Source of the DNA: Chrysopilus asiliformis
Taxonomy: Eukaryota; Arthropoda; Insecta; Diptera; Rhagionidae
DNA length: 64,000 bases
NCBI GenBank assembly: GCA_964034945.1
Contig: OZ035961.1
Location: forward strand, 14,957,243-15,021,242
Direction: 5' to 3'
The position numbers were made by a program, and so were the translations under genes. Shown here piece after piece: positions 1 to 12,353 of this stretch. The notes beneath the pieces were generated by a model. That model searched no databases. It worked only from the letters and a program-made list of their open reading frames with translations, and was not told where the DNA came from. Numbering within the stretch: the first letter of the stretch is position 1; every line of letters starts with the position of its first letter.

Positions 1-259
1 CAGAGATTTTGCTTAGACAATTGCTCAGTTCAACGACACATTTCTGGCAATAGAGAAGTAAAGAAGATACTTGAAAATGGAATTGGCAACAAGATTAAAT
101 GAGATTCTTACAATTTACTTGCTTATAAATCCAAAGTGAAAAAAACGACACGCATGACTTTCAATATTTTTCCAACTGAACAAAAAACCATAGAAGTACT
201 GAAAAAAAACCTCAGTTCTGTTTCTCCCTTTCTCAACCCCAATCATTTAAAGTAGTTTT

Positions 260-790
260 TTGCACCTGGATTTCGATCTGGTTTTGCCGAAAATTTCAAA
301 CAATCCTCCGCCCTGCAAAAAACATACCTCTAAGATAAACATAACAAAAGCTATAATTGCCTATCTGGCAATCATTGGAGACCCGTATGGTGATATTCGT
401 ATCAAAATTGGAACAGTTGTACCAAAATTCCACTTTGAAGTCAAACTTTCCAATAAGATTTTTTAAAATTTATTCCAATCGAATTTTGATGTATGGGAGT
501 TTTATGTACAATAATATCCTAAATAACTTTTGTTCTAGCACTTTTTTGATAAGATGCACCGTTTTTGAGATATTCACAAAAATCGTTTTCGTTCGTATGG
601 GGGGTACCCCCCCTAATGGTCCATTTTTGCCCATTAACGAACTTAGCCTCGCATTTTACGAAAAACGGATCTGTGCAAAATTTCAAGTCTCTAGCTCAAT
701 CCGTGCGCCCGCAATCCGCGCCAGAGACAGACGGACGGACGGACGGACAGACGGACGGACAGTGGTTGATGAAGGGGATAAAATTGTGCC
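260..790 (+). repeat. (GTCY)n-bearing interspersed repeat, copy 1 (partial)
   Basis: This copy shares long stretches with 53740-54550, including the text before the tract (cgaacttagcctcgcat, then tcaatccgtgcgcccgcaat). It ends in a GACA/GACG tract at about 725-766, which is (GTCY)n on the other strand. The open frames across it are by-products of the repeat. Non-autonomous Helitron-like elements of Drosophila (DINE-1/mini-me type) are known to carry a GTCY tract, so membership in that broad class is inferred. Confidence 0.7.
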
Positions 791-1025
791 ATAACGCAAT
801 GAAATGAAAATGAAAATGAATGATGAAGAAATGATTTGATATAGGCAAAATCGTAAACCGTGTTCGTTGGATATCGAAGGGGCTAAAACTCTTGGGCTAA
901 GATACTTTCATACAAGAGTACCAATTTATTTAAGGCTTATTTAGATAAAGTAGTCTTCGGGAAAACATTTTTACAAGGTATTTTGCGGAATTTAAGCGTT
1001 ATGGGGAGTGTTATTCGACATTTTT

Positions 1026-1649
1026 TTAACCCTAATCAGCTCAGGCTAATTTTGTCCTTAATCCACGCAGGCGGTGTCTGAAAGACACCATGCCGGAAAA
1101 ATAGAATAATTTAATAAAAAAATTTTTTTTTGAGTTTGCATTTTTTAATTCAGTTAATAATATTTATTTATTTGTATATACATTATTCGTACTTTTTATA
1201 ATTGTAGCATAAAATTGATTTTTAAGAATTTTCGTTACAAACATTTTTCTTGGATTTGCACTTATCTGCTTCAAAGCGCGACCTTAGAAATGGGGACACA
1301 GGAAGCAACGTTTTCTCTTTTGGGAAGTGCTACAGTTATTATCGCCTACTACAGTCCGATATTTTGCGAAATAGAAGCAAAGTGATACCAAAATAACCTT
1401 TCTTTGCTGGTAAAACCGTTACGGTGTCTTTGAGACACCGCCTGCGTGGATTAAGGGTAAATTTCATAAAAGCGAAATATTATTGTTGTAGTAAAAAAAA
1501 TTAATTTTTTTTTTTCGTTTTTAAAAAGTATTGGCTTAAAAAAACAAAGTCAAGGAGCATGAATGCAACAACTTTTTTAACATTCGTAACAATCACTCTC
1601 AACACTGCATCGGTGTCTCAAAGACACCGCGAATGCGGATTAGAGTTAA
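1026..1649. mobile_element. piggyBac-like MITE with a second one nested inside
   Basis: The outer ends read TTAACCCTAATC and GGATTAGAGTTAA, with the TTAA target expected for piggyBac at each side. Inside lies a second inverted pair, TTAATCCACGCAGGCGG at 1058 and CCGCCTGCGTGGATTAA ending at 1454. Three short hairpins of the form GGTGTCT-NNN-AGACACC sit near 1074, 1421 and 1612, next to the element ends. No transposase frame is present. The family call rests on the TTAA flanks and ends only. Confidence 0.65.
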
Positions 1650-1927
1650 TCAAAGTCTGTGAAATTCAAGTTTTTTTTTGAAAATTTGGGTGTTTCAGAT
1701 TCAGTCCAGTTCCGAGGTTATTGTCGGCTTTCCTGATAGTAGTTTTTTACGGGCAAGGTTATACCGTGTTCGGTGGATATCGAAGGGGTTAAAAATCAGA
1801 ATCGTTTTTCAGACCCGTTTGGTAATTTCATTTTCAAGCATCTTCTTTACCTCTAAGACTCTATTGCTATAAATGTGTCGATGAATTAAGCACTATTTTT
1901 AAAAAAATAAGTTGGACTTAGCACACT

Positions 1928-2134
1928 TGAGCCGTTTGCACCAACGAAACTTAGCAACTTATGTACACCTTAAATTATTTAAGCCCCAGTATTTCTACGG
2001 TTTAAGTAGGCTAACCTTGACTTAATTTTTTAAGAATAATATGCACAACACAGGCCTTAAACTGTTAAAATTCTGTGACTTGAATAATTTAAGATGGCCA
2101 TAAGTTGTTAAGTGTCGTTGGTTCAAATGACTCT
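1928..2134. mobile_element. MITE with ~36-bp terminal inverted repeats
   Basis: The left end reads GAGCCGTTTGCACCAACGAA and the right end is its imperfect inverse, finishing in tcgttggttcaaatgactct. Related sequence occurs at 40305-40440 (left part only) and at 60133-60249 (other end), so this is a multi-copy family in the window. It has no coding capacity. Confidence 0.7.
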
Positions 2135-2139
2135 AAAAC

Positions 2140-3152
2140 TTCAAAAGAGCCTTTTTAAATTTCTTTAATGCCACCCTTCATGTGAATAGAGCTTCATAAC
2201 AGCACAGAGATTTAAAATTGAAGTTTGAGAGTGATGAGATAATTTTTTGTGTTTTCTATTCTATTGTAACACAACAAACTTATTGCATCATGCTAATGGA
2301 CAATTATACATTACATGACTCGAGACAGAAGGAAAAAAAAATTAACACACTGAATTTAGTGTACAATTTCATACCCAGCAATGCCATTTTCTCGGATTGA
2401 TTACCGACATTCGACCATAAACAATTCAATATCTGATGAAAATGATTAACATTCGATATTTGATTTTTTTTTCCATAGAAATGTAATTTCACGTCGCATT
2501 TGCAAAATTTAAATTTCGAAATGTGGAAATCTGTGTTTTTATCATTTAAAATTAAATAACAATTTAATTTGAAAAGCGTGACCGTTGTGCATAACATAAC
2601 ATCTATCCCAATACATAATATACGTGCTCTGTAGCACCAGCACAAGGACTTTTGTGTAGATTTCCCTTTTATTGATTATTGTGAAATCTTGCTAAAAATT
2701 TATCAGTCATTGAACTCGAGTGGGCACAAAAATATCAGGACAAAAAGGAACTGAAGGAAGAGGGATCTTTCATAAATATACCAGAGACATATTTTTTTTT
2801 GGATTTTTTTTCAACATATCACCATCTGTACTTCATCGGTACGAAGTTTTCATGCTTGTGTTTTGTTGCGCCTCTTACAACCTACGCTAGATCTTTAAAC
2901 ATTTATTTTCGGGTGGCTTCTTGACAATATTTTAATATCCAAGCTCTAAAATTTCCTCATATAAATTTTTTTGAAGTGCAATTTTTAGAGTGTTTTGGAA
3001 TGTTGAATAGATTTGCAAAATTCTCCATCGAGATACAGAAGAGATAAGATTTTACTCTAGACGTAACGGAGAGGGTATCTGAGTTTGGGCTGAGAGTTTG
3101 TTTGTTTACCTTTCCCTCATAACTTTTGATCCACAGAACCAATTTCGATCCC
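2140..3152. other. gene-free stretch
   Basis: This is AT-rich sequence with homopolymer runs. The short open frames here have no recognisable motif or supporting splice context. I see nothing else in it. Confidence 0.5.
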
Positions 3153-3760
3153 GGACAGCAATCATGTATTCCGACGCGTCTCTGTCTTTCGACTTCGACG
3201 CAGCTTTTGACTCTTGACTTCGCCATATCAGAAGCATCAAATTTCCTGGAGTGACAGTCAGAATCACGTTTCGATTCATAGTGACGATTCCGCGAAATTT
3301 CAAGCTGCAGATATGGCGAAGTTAAGAGTTAAAAGATGCGTCGAACTCGAAAGACAGAGACGCGTCGGAATACATGATTGCGCGATATTACACACGGCAA
3401 CTTTCGGGCTTACTTAAGTCGATTTTTGGGAGAAACGACTGAGGAGGGAAAAGTTGCCACTCGAAATCATGGCTTATCGACAATCTGCATACATGCAAAG
3501 CGTGTGAACCGGTTTGGGAAAAGTAGTAGGGAGAAATCACTTTCTTTCTGACCGTCAGCAGGTAAAGATCTTGGGAACTATATGAGCAACAGCAATTTTA
3601 ATGGTTTGAGTCCACACACACCCATGTAAACTTGTGTAGCATATGCAAACAGGATTGGCTTATTTAAGCCACAAATGTAAGCACATTGGCTTATTAAGCC
3701 CAAAAGTTGCCGGTAAATAAGCCCGAAAGTTGCCGTGTGTAATATCGCGCATTGGTGCCC
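3153..3760. mobile_element. hairpin MITE interrupted by a second MITE
   Basis: The outer element is a near-palindrome with arms containing CCGACGCGTCTCTGTCTTTC and its inverse. A complete uninterrupted copy lies at 32129-32362. Here the right arm is broken after catgATT by an insert with ends GCGCGATATTACACACGG and CCGTGTGTAATATCGCGC, and the outer element resumes at ATTggtgccc. The short open frames on both strands are the palindrome read through and are not genes. Confidence 0.8.
3380..3750. mobile_element. inner MITE with 3-bp ATT target duplication
   Basis: A 371-bp element has about 33-bp inverted ends beginning GCGCGATATTACACACGG. It is flanked by ATT at 3377-3379 and at 3751-3753. The empty site is visible in the sister outer copy near 32352 (catgattggtgccc). 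A 3-bp duplication is typical of PIF/Harbinger-type elements, but ATT is not the usual TWA, so the superfamily is uncertain. Confidence 0.75.
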
Positions 3761-4340
3761 TGGTAACTTTCCAATAAAAACTATAGAATACGAACCAAAA
3801 TTAGCAAGCAATTAGACCGTTTCGCACACGCCAAAAGTTGTTACTAAGTTAGTTACAGCTGATTGGTAAGGACCATTATCTTTTGATTGTGTCAGAATAT
3901 TCAAATTGTAAGAAACTCATTTTAATCTTGCCTTTATCCCATCATATGGAAACAAACCTTGCAAAAATTCATCAATTCAAATAATTTTTTACATACACAA
4001 AATTGAAATTGAAACCCTAAATCACTTTATGCGATTCCACAAACGCATAATCTTGCTTTTTACAGATCAAATGAAAATCACCACAAGAAATAAACAAAAT
4101 TTTGGCATCGTGTATAATAATTCAGTAAATCGACAGCTCATATGGAACTTGATTGCGAATCTCTCGCTGAAACGGGTTATAAATTTGTTCTCAAGTAAGT
4201 CAGAATAATGAAGATAATTACATTTTTACTAAATTATGGTTCCATTTGAAATGCATTCGTACACAGATAATATTTATGTACATTTTCCGCAACGATATTT
4301 TTGAAAGCCCACATTAAACGAAATTTTGTTGTGATTACGC
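3761..4340. other. gene-free stretch
   Basis: This is AT-rich sequence without a supported frame, splice pair or clear repeat. I see nothing to annotate. Confidence 0.5.
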
Positions 4341-4912
4341 TGATTTTTTAGACTCTATATGAGAATCATATTGCAGTATATTAGATTTAGTGTACCGTTT
4401 GTAACGCATCGAACCGATCGTCAGACACAATAATGAACTACTCCAGAGCTTTTGAGATGACTAAAGATTTTGATTTCCGCATGTCCGTCTGTCTGTCTGT
4501 CTGTCCGTCAGTCTGTCTGTTCACCATAACTTTCGAAGGGATTGAGTTAGAGACTTTAAATTTTTACAGTTTTGTTTCTCGTAAAAAGCATGGCTAAGTT
4601 CTTGAATTGGCAAAATCACACCATTCCTTCCCCCTCCCCCTCCCCCTCCCCCTCCCCCTCCTACTCACCCAACCAAACAAAACTATCACTGTTTAAAATA
4701 GTATGTTACATAACTTATCCGTGCATCAAAATCCAGTTGGACCACTCCGTCTCCATTCCCCGATACAAATGAAATAGTTTTTTGTATTTTTTTCGGAATC
4801 GGTGCATTGGATCGAAAAATTTGTGAAGCAATAATGTGTTAAAATACAATTTTACACAATCGTTCCATACATCAAATTCCGATCGGACCACTCCTTTCCC
4901 CTCCCCCTTTTC
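4341..4912 (-). repeat. (GTCY)n-bearing interspersed repeat, copy 2
   Basis: It begins with a block shared with 21120-21240 (tatgagaatcatat, then accgtttgtaacgcat). A (GTCY)n tract follows at 4484-4521, and then a pyrimidine tract (CCCCTC)n at about 4629-4662. The orientation is opposite to the copies at 260 and 53740. Confidence 0.75.
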
Positions 4913-7204
4913 CCACATAAATGGATTTTTCCTACATAAAAATAATTGTCTGTACTCATATAGAGTATTTGATGATTGTCCCTTGGCAATTGTAGCTTTT
5001 CTTATGTTTTGTTAATAAGAACGCATCATTTTCTTACACAATTTCTTCGTACGAGTGTTTCGTGAGAATCAAGGAGTTACCTGTTCATCATGCTATATGA
5101 CATAAAAACAAGTTTCATGTTGAAATATGCAGTTGGAGTAAATAACATCGCAATATATTCGGGGGCAACAATTTTTTTCTTGTTTTTCTGATATCGAAAA
5201 AGCAATACGCCTCTTCTGAATAACCGTCAATTTAAATCAATATATTTTTTTTCTCTTTTTGCATTTTATGAAGTTTTTATGAGAAGATATAAATTTTGCC
5301 AAGGCAAAATAAGAAATGCATTAAACTGTTGAAAATTTGCTAAAAAGTATAAAAACAGTTTTTAAAGTAATAAAAAGAATTCAAAGATTATCTTTTTTTA
5401 ACGTGTTTTAAACACCGTTAAGATCCAATGATTCTTGGAATGATAAATATGGACAGGAAATTGCCATATCACTCTTTCACATCTGACAAATTTTTATTGA
5501 CATTTGCATTCTTTTTGTAATTAAATAAAATCTCAGTTTTTTCAAATAATAAAACATAAAAGAAAATTTAGTTTCTGTCTTGAAAAATTGTATCCCAACC
5601 AATTTCCAGTAACGATTTGATTTGACATCAGTAACCAACACTTTTTTTTAACTTACAAAAATTCCCCGTCACCATAAAATTGATTCTACAACTCTACAAC
5701 TGATTCAGAAATATTGCTATTTGGTACTAAAATAAATGCGTTAAATGATTGTTAGTGTTATTAAAGAGATACATTTTACCTGTCGACGTATAGTAAACGC
5801 TGTTACTCCGAATTGATCATAAAACTCGTTTGAAATATGAATCATTTTCAAGTCGAAACCTACCTCTAACTTCAAAAAAAAAAGAAAAATCTGCATTTAT
5901 ACCTGTAGAAAAAAATTGAATTAATATTCATTTTTTTCCTTCCTACGACTTTAAATTTAAGCTACAATTCAACAGTCGACGAGGCACTTAAATTCCAAGC
6001 GATCCAAACAATCCGATTTTTTGCTCATTGAAGATGGAATTTTTTAACCTATTTCAAACGTAAAAAGATGCTTGATCGATACTCGAAGCAATTTATCATT
6101 ATGTTTTGTTGGAAATATCGTTGAACTTACAAATGAATTTGAGTTTTTTGATCTAATATAATTTTTTCTTGTACTAAAATTAGAGTACCATTTCGCGACT
6201 CGAAATTTCCCGGTATAGATTAATCCTCGAATGATTTAAATTCTCACTTTAAATTTTTGCACAAAAACAGTGAAAATTTTTCATCAAATCCTTGAAAATC
6301 GGGAAAAAAAACCTTTAAAAAATATTTCGTTCCTTGTATGTTCCATCAGATACACTGTAATTGATTGCGGACACGAATAAATAGTTTAAAATTTGACTAC
6401 TACAACTTAATACCTTTTTTGGAAATACTCAAAATATTTTTTACAAATAGTAATTATTAAGTGCTCTGCGTTACGGTCCTTATGAAAATGGAGTAAAATT
6501 TTTGGAGCCAAATTTTGGAAAATTTAACAGATTAGACCTTTTGAAATTTTCTCGAAAACGGTCAAAATTTGAGATTTTATCGAAAACGTACGAATCTTTG
6601 AGTTTTTCAGAAAACGGGTAATTGTATCGAAAATTTCTTCGAGACAAAAAATATTGTGTTGCAGAATTAAATAATTTTGCTCTGTAGGAAACAATTTCTG
6701 AGTGACAGAATTTTTAAAAAAATTGTTCGCGATCGAAAAACATGACTTTATCCATCTAGCGGTGAGATGATACCTTTCTTATCTAATTAAACCTCATATG
6801 ATGAAAAACTGGATATTTATGTTGAATTTTTTTACATATTTTTTTTTGATAACTTGACGACTAGTTATAGAAAGTTGAAAGTTGGCACAGAACAAGCTGA
6901 ACCCTGTAACGAAAATTAATCAACTCCTTTCTACTCCCCCCCCCTCCACTACCCTTCCCCCACCCCTCATGCAAATGGGAAAGATTTTTATGATTTTCTC
7001 GAAAACGGTTCATTTTTCAAAATTTGTTTTAACTCTGCCTTACATCAAAATTCAATTGAACCACACACAGAGAAAAAAAAGTAAATCTAACTATTTTATA
7101 ATGGGTTTTCATGACTATTACTAAAATAATTAATTTTAATTACAAAAATAATCAAAATTGGTTATTTTTATAATAAATTTAACTACTTGATAGTAAAATG
7201 TACT
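4913..7204. other. gene-free AT-rich stretch
   Basis: There is no convincing coding exon. A fragment related to the (GTCY)n repeat family (the C-rich tract at about 6936-6966 followed by a tctcgaaaacgg motif) lies at 6880-7060. The rest is AT-rich sequence in which I see nothing. Confidence 0.5.
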
Positions 7205-7208
7205 AAAT

Positions 7209-7376
7209 CAAACCTGTATAAGCCGGACCCTGTATAAGTCGGAAACCTGCCTAAGCCGGACAGTTTTAAAAGTCCCGTGAGACGGTTTCCATACAAAATG
7301 AACCTGGATAAGCCGGAACCTGCCTAGCCCGGACGAATTTTCCGGTCCCGTGCGAGTCCGGCTTATACAGGTTTTC
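7209..7376. mobile_element. small MITE with CCTGTATAAGCCGGAC ends
   Basis: The left end AACCTGTATAAGCCGGAC is mirrored by GTCCGGCTTATACAGGTT at the right end. Internal copies of the motif (cctgcctaagccggac, cctggataagccgga) occur. A decayed relative is at 34850-34945. The compact, non-coding, inverted-repeat structure resembles Tc1/mariner/pogo-type MITEs, which is an inference. Confidence 0.65.
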
Positions 7377-8416
7377 CGGATTTTGTGCTTTTAAATTATC
7401 AATTTTTATGATTCAAATTAACTATTTTGTAATTGAAATTAACTATATTTTTCTGTTAACATTGGTCCAAGCCATTGGAACACCCTGTAGTAGATATAGC
7501 ACGAAAATCCAAAATGTCTATGTAACTGTAACAATTACAAAAGAACCTTTTTTCACTAACTTCAAGACGTCAATCCGGAATTCAGCAAATAATGAAATCG
7601 TAGATTTAATTCCAAACTCAGTGTGATAATTTAGCACGAAATTAAAAAGAAAAAAAAACGTCTTTAAAAGCTTTTCATTCACGTGATCTTAAAAAAAAAG
7701 TCGTTTGACTAGAATCGAGTGGGTTGAGCGGGCGCCAAAGCCGTATTCTTGTTGAAGGCAAAAAAGCTCATAGCGTACATTCCGGAATTGTTGTAAAAGA
7801 ATCCCACTATCGCGTTGACATGTTTTCCCGTAAAAACTCTCTACACAAGAATATTAACCCCCATAGATAGAATCCATATATAGACAGAATAGAACGTCTC
7901 CACTGATAATGGAACGAATAAACAGCGCAAAATCCGCCACTGTCACTTCGTCACTATGCCATCGTCATCAAAAAAATATTTCCATCATCGGGGAAATGCT
8001 TATCAGGATGGCCTTACAACCCTGCGCATCACGCAGGTTTTTTTCCAGATTGTAGGGTAGGCCCACGTGCAATTATATTTCTTGAAGGGGTGCCACTGTT
8101 ACCGGGTTTTCTTATTCCGCGAAAATTACGTCTTCTTAAAAGAAACAAAATTCGGTGGATTTACCACGGCCCCTTTTTCTTGTTTACCATCAACTGTGAT
8201 GTGTTAAAAGTGGTAAAAGGTGGTGGTAGAGAAAATCATCTCAGATTTATCTCTTTTTTGCAGGAGCAATGGTCATGTTGATAGAGTAGTACAGCAATCC
8301 GATTATCAGATCAGAATCCAGTTTAATTTCCAGTCGATTTCCAGGCTACAATCTACGATTTTAGTTTAGCTCAAGCCGAAGTTGTAGGCAACGTTCTTCT
8401 TTCTGACATTCAAACG
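7377..8416. other. gene-free stretch upstream of the transporter
   Basis: No exon is recognised. The frames at 7408-7626 and 8090-8281 show no family motif and no splice support. The 3' part probably holds promoter sequence of the SLC7 gene. Confidence 0.4.
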
Positions 8417-9117
8417 TTCAGTTATCGCTGGAACAGCCAACCAATTGGCTGTTAAATTTCTTCTGACGGTTCTTCAGAAGGTTCTTTAACCGTACTTTCA
8501 TTTCGGATAGATAGTGTGTCCGTGGGTCCTTTGCTTACTACGCAGCAGACGAGAGTTAAAACAATTAAAGTGAAGGGATTTTTATACACTTTAAGACAAA
8601 ACTCAATGTTATTTTTTTAAATCATATTCAAAAACTGTTAAAACACGCTGACGCAAAGGTTTTCTTAGACAAGAAAAATTACAATTCAATTAAATTAAAC
8701 AGAATTAAGGAGCATTCCTATTTCTCTGTGACAAGTTTAGTGTGAATGCGACTAACAAAAAAAAGGATATACAACGACAACGTTAAAGAAATTTCTTCGA
8801 AATAATAATTCTATATACCTAAATATTTTATAAATAGAAGCGAGTGAATGAAAGTGATTTGTGGTGTTTTGTGAACCTATAATAAGAAAGCAGCTTGGGA
8901 TTTATGTTTCATCAAGAAACAGCATCAGAGCAAGGAGCAACAATAATCTAGTAAAATTCCCCACAACAAGCAAATTACACACACAGGAAAATACGATTTT
9001 ATGATAGCAAAAGTGTATACACAATAAGATTCACTAAGAAAGGAGTATTACTAAGCAGTATCAGACCGGAGAAAGAGATTTAATATCAGTGGAAAAGAAA
9101 AGCCAATTAAGTGAAGG
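8417..9117 (+). other. candidate 5' noncoding exon of the SLC7 gene
   Basis: A strong donor (gaagg|gtaagtt) closes a stretch without long frames at 9117. An initiator-like TTCAGTT lies at 8417-8423, making A8420 a candidate start site. A matching acceptor (agttttcag|g) at 12339 lies 14 bases before the transporter ATG. The donor is clear; the transcription start and the link to the transporter are inferred. Confidence 0.45.
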
Positions 9118-12100
9118 GTAAGTTAAGGACACTAACTTTGAATCTTTATAATTTCGCTATCAAATCAAAGAAATTCTTTTCATTGATGTCAACCGAAAAC
9201 CTCTAACGGATGTCACTAATTTAACAACCACCGAAATTATTGGAATTGTCCGTTGACCGTTGAGTGATGATATTGAATAATACCCGGCATATTTCTTATC
9301 TTTATCGTTGCTATTAATGTACATATGAGGTACTACCCAAAAGTTGCCATTCGTGATATTATTGTGATGATAGTCTTTGCATTTGGATTTCGTTTTGTTG
9401 TACGAAATTCGCGTGGAGGTATAAAATGTCGTTCGCTATTATGCTGATGATGCTCACCACCATGTGCCCACGATGATAAGTAAAATGACATTCTGTATTA
9501 AAAAATCATATTTAATTGAGATTTTGCAACACGTGTAATGCTTTTTGAATATACCCGACATTTATTTAATAAAATTTTTATTCTGCTTCTTGCAATTTAG
9601 CCGGTCACGAATAACAAGCAAACAAATAGTGGTTTTTTTTTTGCTGGACCATCGAGTAATCTAATTTACACACAAAGTGTTGTTTTTGTGAAGTGAAAAG
9701 CAAAATGGATTATCAAAATATATCTAGATGTCTAGATGCGACAATTTATTTTTATACCTTGGGTGTTGCTATAGGCGGTTTCTGTTGCAAATATCTCAAT
9801 GAACCGAATTTTTGATACAGAATTACCATTTTCAATAGTCGCACATATGTTTTTGTAAGATTTTTTTAAATTCAATTAAAATATGTCCGTTTTTCACAAA
9901 CCTTTTAGTAAAACAGCGAGTGAAACGTTCCGATCCTGGCAAGTGAAATAGAAAATTTGTGAACTTTTTCTATTTCCCCAGGCTACTGCTCATGAGCTAA
10001 AATTTCAAAACCTGAGCTAAAATTTCAGTTCAATCGGTCGAGTCGTTTCCTAATTATCGAATTTCTCGAAAACGGCTCACATTTTATTTCTTTTTTTTTC
10101 TCGTTTTAAAACTACGTGCATTAACATTCTGCTTTTTTGTGGTTTGTTGTTAATATACTCAAACACCGTTACACGGAATTTTTCTCAAAGTTCCCAGTTA
10201 AGTTAATGATGAGCTGGGTTCAAACATAGGCTGAAGAGGTTTTCTCTAATTTCCTTGTAAAAATTATTAAGAAAAACTTTCTTAAAATCTTTCAGGCTGT
10301 TCATAAAATGCGTCAAACGTTTAGGGGAAGAGGAGGATGGGGAAGAGGAGGATGGGGAAGAGGAGGATGGGGAAGAGGAGGATGGGGAAGAGGAAGAGGG
10401 GGAGGGGGGGGGGGTCTGAGGTAGTGTGATGCCGATCATATGTAAAGCATACAAAAATAGCGAAAGAGCGTGATGAAACGGTGAAAACGTCGTGCCTTAT
10501 TTTATGGACATCCCCTTTACAATACCTACACACTTTGGCCTATGTTATATACGACAACTTTAAGCGGCGACTTTTCTTAAGTATAGGCGCGAGAAGTGAG
10601 GGAATCAGTGGCCCCTGTATAGAGTTCCACACCGAAAAAAGATTAAAATCTTTTTTTTTAATATTCTTTTTCATAAAATGAAATCCAAATAAGTTATTGA
10701 GATCGCTATCACGGCCTCTGCTGTTGATGGGTTGCAATGTAAAAACCTTACAAATGTTATAATTCATCCATGGTTCGCAATCCATGTAAAAACTATAGAT
10801 GCGAGCAGGGGAAGTCGAATCCCAAAAAAAGGGATCCAATGAATCCAATATTTTAACCGTGTATATAAAAAAAATTTGGGTGAAATCCATTCTTCTTCTT
10901 CGGCGCAACAACCGCTTTCCGTTTTTGGCCCGTATCAAGAAATTTTGACAGAGGTCCCAGTCACGTGGCAATGTCCTTCAGTTTTGCATCGCAATTCTCT
11001 TCGCGTTGCGTAAAATTTATGCATCCCTTCCACAATTTAGGTCTCGATTAGACATAAATATAGCCTGCAATTGAATAACATTGCAGACATATTTTTTCGG
11101 AGGATTTTTGCACAAGATGTCAAAAAAAAAATCTAACAAATCTCAATTCTTACAGTTCAATGCTAAAAAGGTCAAGTAAAAACCATGCATTATTCATGGT
11201 CAATGGTCAATTCTGACAAATCTTCATGAGACCTTTCAATGGCAGGCCATGGAAAAAATCACAATTTTTGTCTAATCAAAGGATCTATCGAGACAAATAT
11301 TGAAATGGGCCCACAATTTTACGCTGAGTGGGGGTAGATGGTAAACTTCGTAATACTGCCGATTGATTTTTTATAATTTTTGTTTGTAGAAAATCTATAA
11401 AACTTTTTTTTCGTTCTATGAAAGATTTCCAAAGCATTTAAATTATTATTTAAAATTCCAAAGTACTTTTAGATATAAATTTTTACCAAAAAAAAACCCA
11501 AAAAAACTAAATTCTAATTTGGTCAATTCTCGACCATTCTCGAAATCTCTACGAACACGAGATATAAATAAAGAAATTAACTGCTTATAAACCTCTTGCG
11601 TATTTCTTTTAGTACAGGTTCTATAAATGATTATCCTGACAGTCCCGCTAAATTCACAACATTTAAGACGTAAAATGACACGTTTTTTACGCTGGAATGG
11701 CAAAACTCCGTTCCGGTAGAACGATAAACCAATATTTGCTGGACTTGAACCTTTTCCACGGCTGTCAGCGTCGTGGCATAGAAAATATAACAATAAAGAA
11801 GTATTTATAGACCATTAATCAATATCGGAAATATTATAAATTATCCATTTTGCTTTTGCCCTCATCTTACAAAATTAAAAGAATTATAAGAAGGCCAAGT
11901 TTAGCGTTCTTTGGAAGTGAGCTTTTTTTTTGGTTTGAATTTCGGCCAACAGAATTTGAAAAACAGATGGAAATTATGGAAACTAGAGGTGTTTACCCGA
12001 AATTAATTTAGAAAACACTCGCGTATAATGTTGTTTTATATCTTTAGTAAATATTTAATGTGAGTCTGACGATTTAATTTATGTCATTTGGATTAACGTT

Positions 12101-12339
12101 AATTACCGCGCTCGACTATAATTTAACAACATCGAGGGTACTCCCTACATTGTTATCTTTTGGGATTGTGTTTTACACGTATTTGACATCAAAAATGCCA
12201 CATATTTATGATTATTAATACCCATCGTATTATTATTTTGTATCATTACAGAGTCGTAAACATTTGACACCACCGTCTGACAAGATAAACTCAACGTATT
12301 AAGATAACCACGCGGGCGGTCTTGTTGACCAGTTTTCAG
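9118..12339 (+). other. probable intron 1 (5' leader) of the SLC7 gene
   Basis: This is AT-rich sequence. A tandem array of a 15-base unit (ggggaagaggaggat) fills about 10324-10410. The GGCTGTCCATAAAATACG-type repeat motif has a relative near 10490-10515. No coding exon is supported here. Confidence 0.45.
10324..10410. repeat. 15-bp purine tandem repeat
   Basis: There are about five near-perfect copies of ggggaagaggaggat, followed by a poly-G run to about 10415. The serine/proline-rich minus-strand frames over it are a by-product of the repeat. Confidence 0.85.
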
Positions 12340-12353
12340 GACATCATCGAAAT

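Noticed and set aside
357..807. Overlapping open frames of 145 and 80 codons
   Set aside because: They run through the (GACA/GACG)n repeat, which is open in several frames; the same happens in the other repeat copies.
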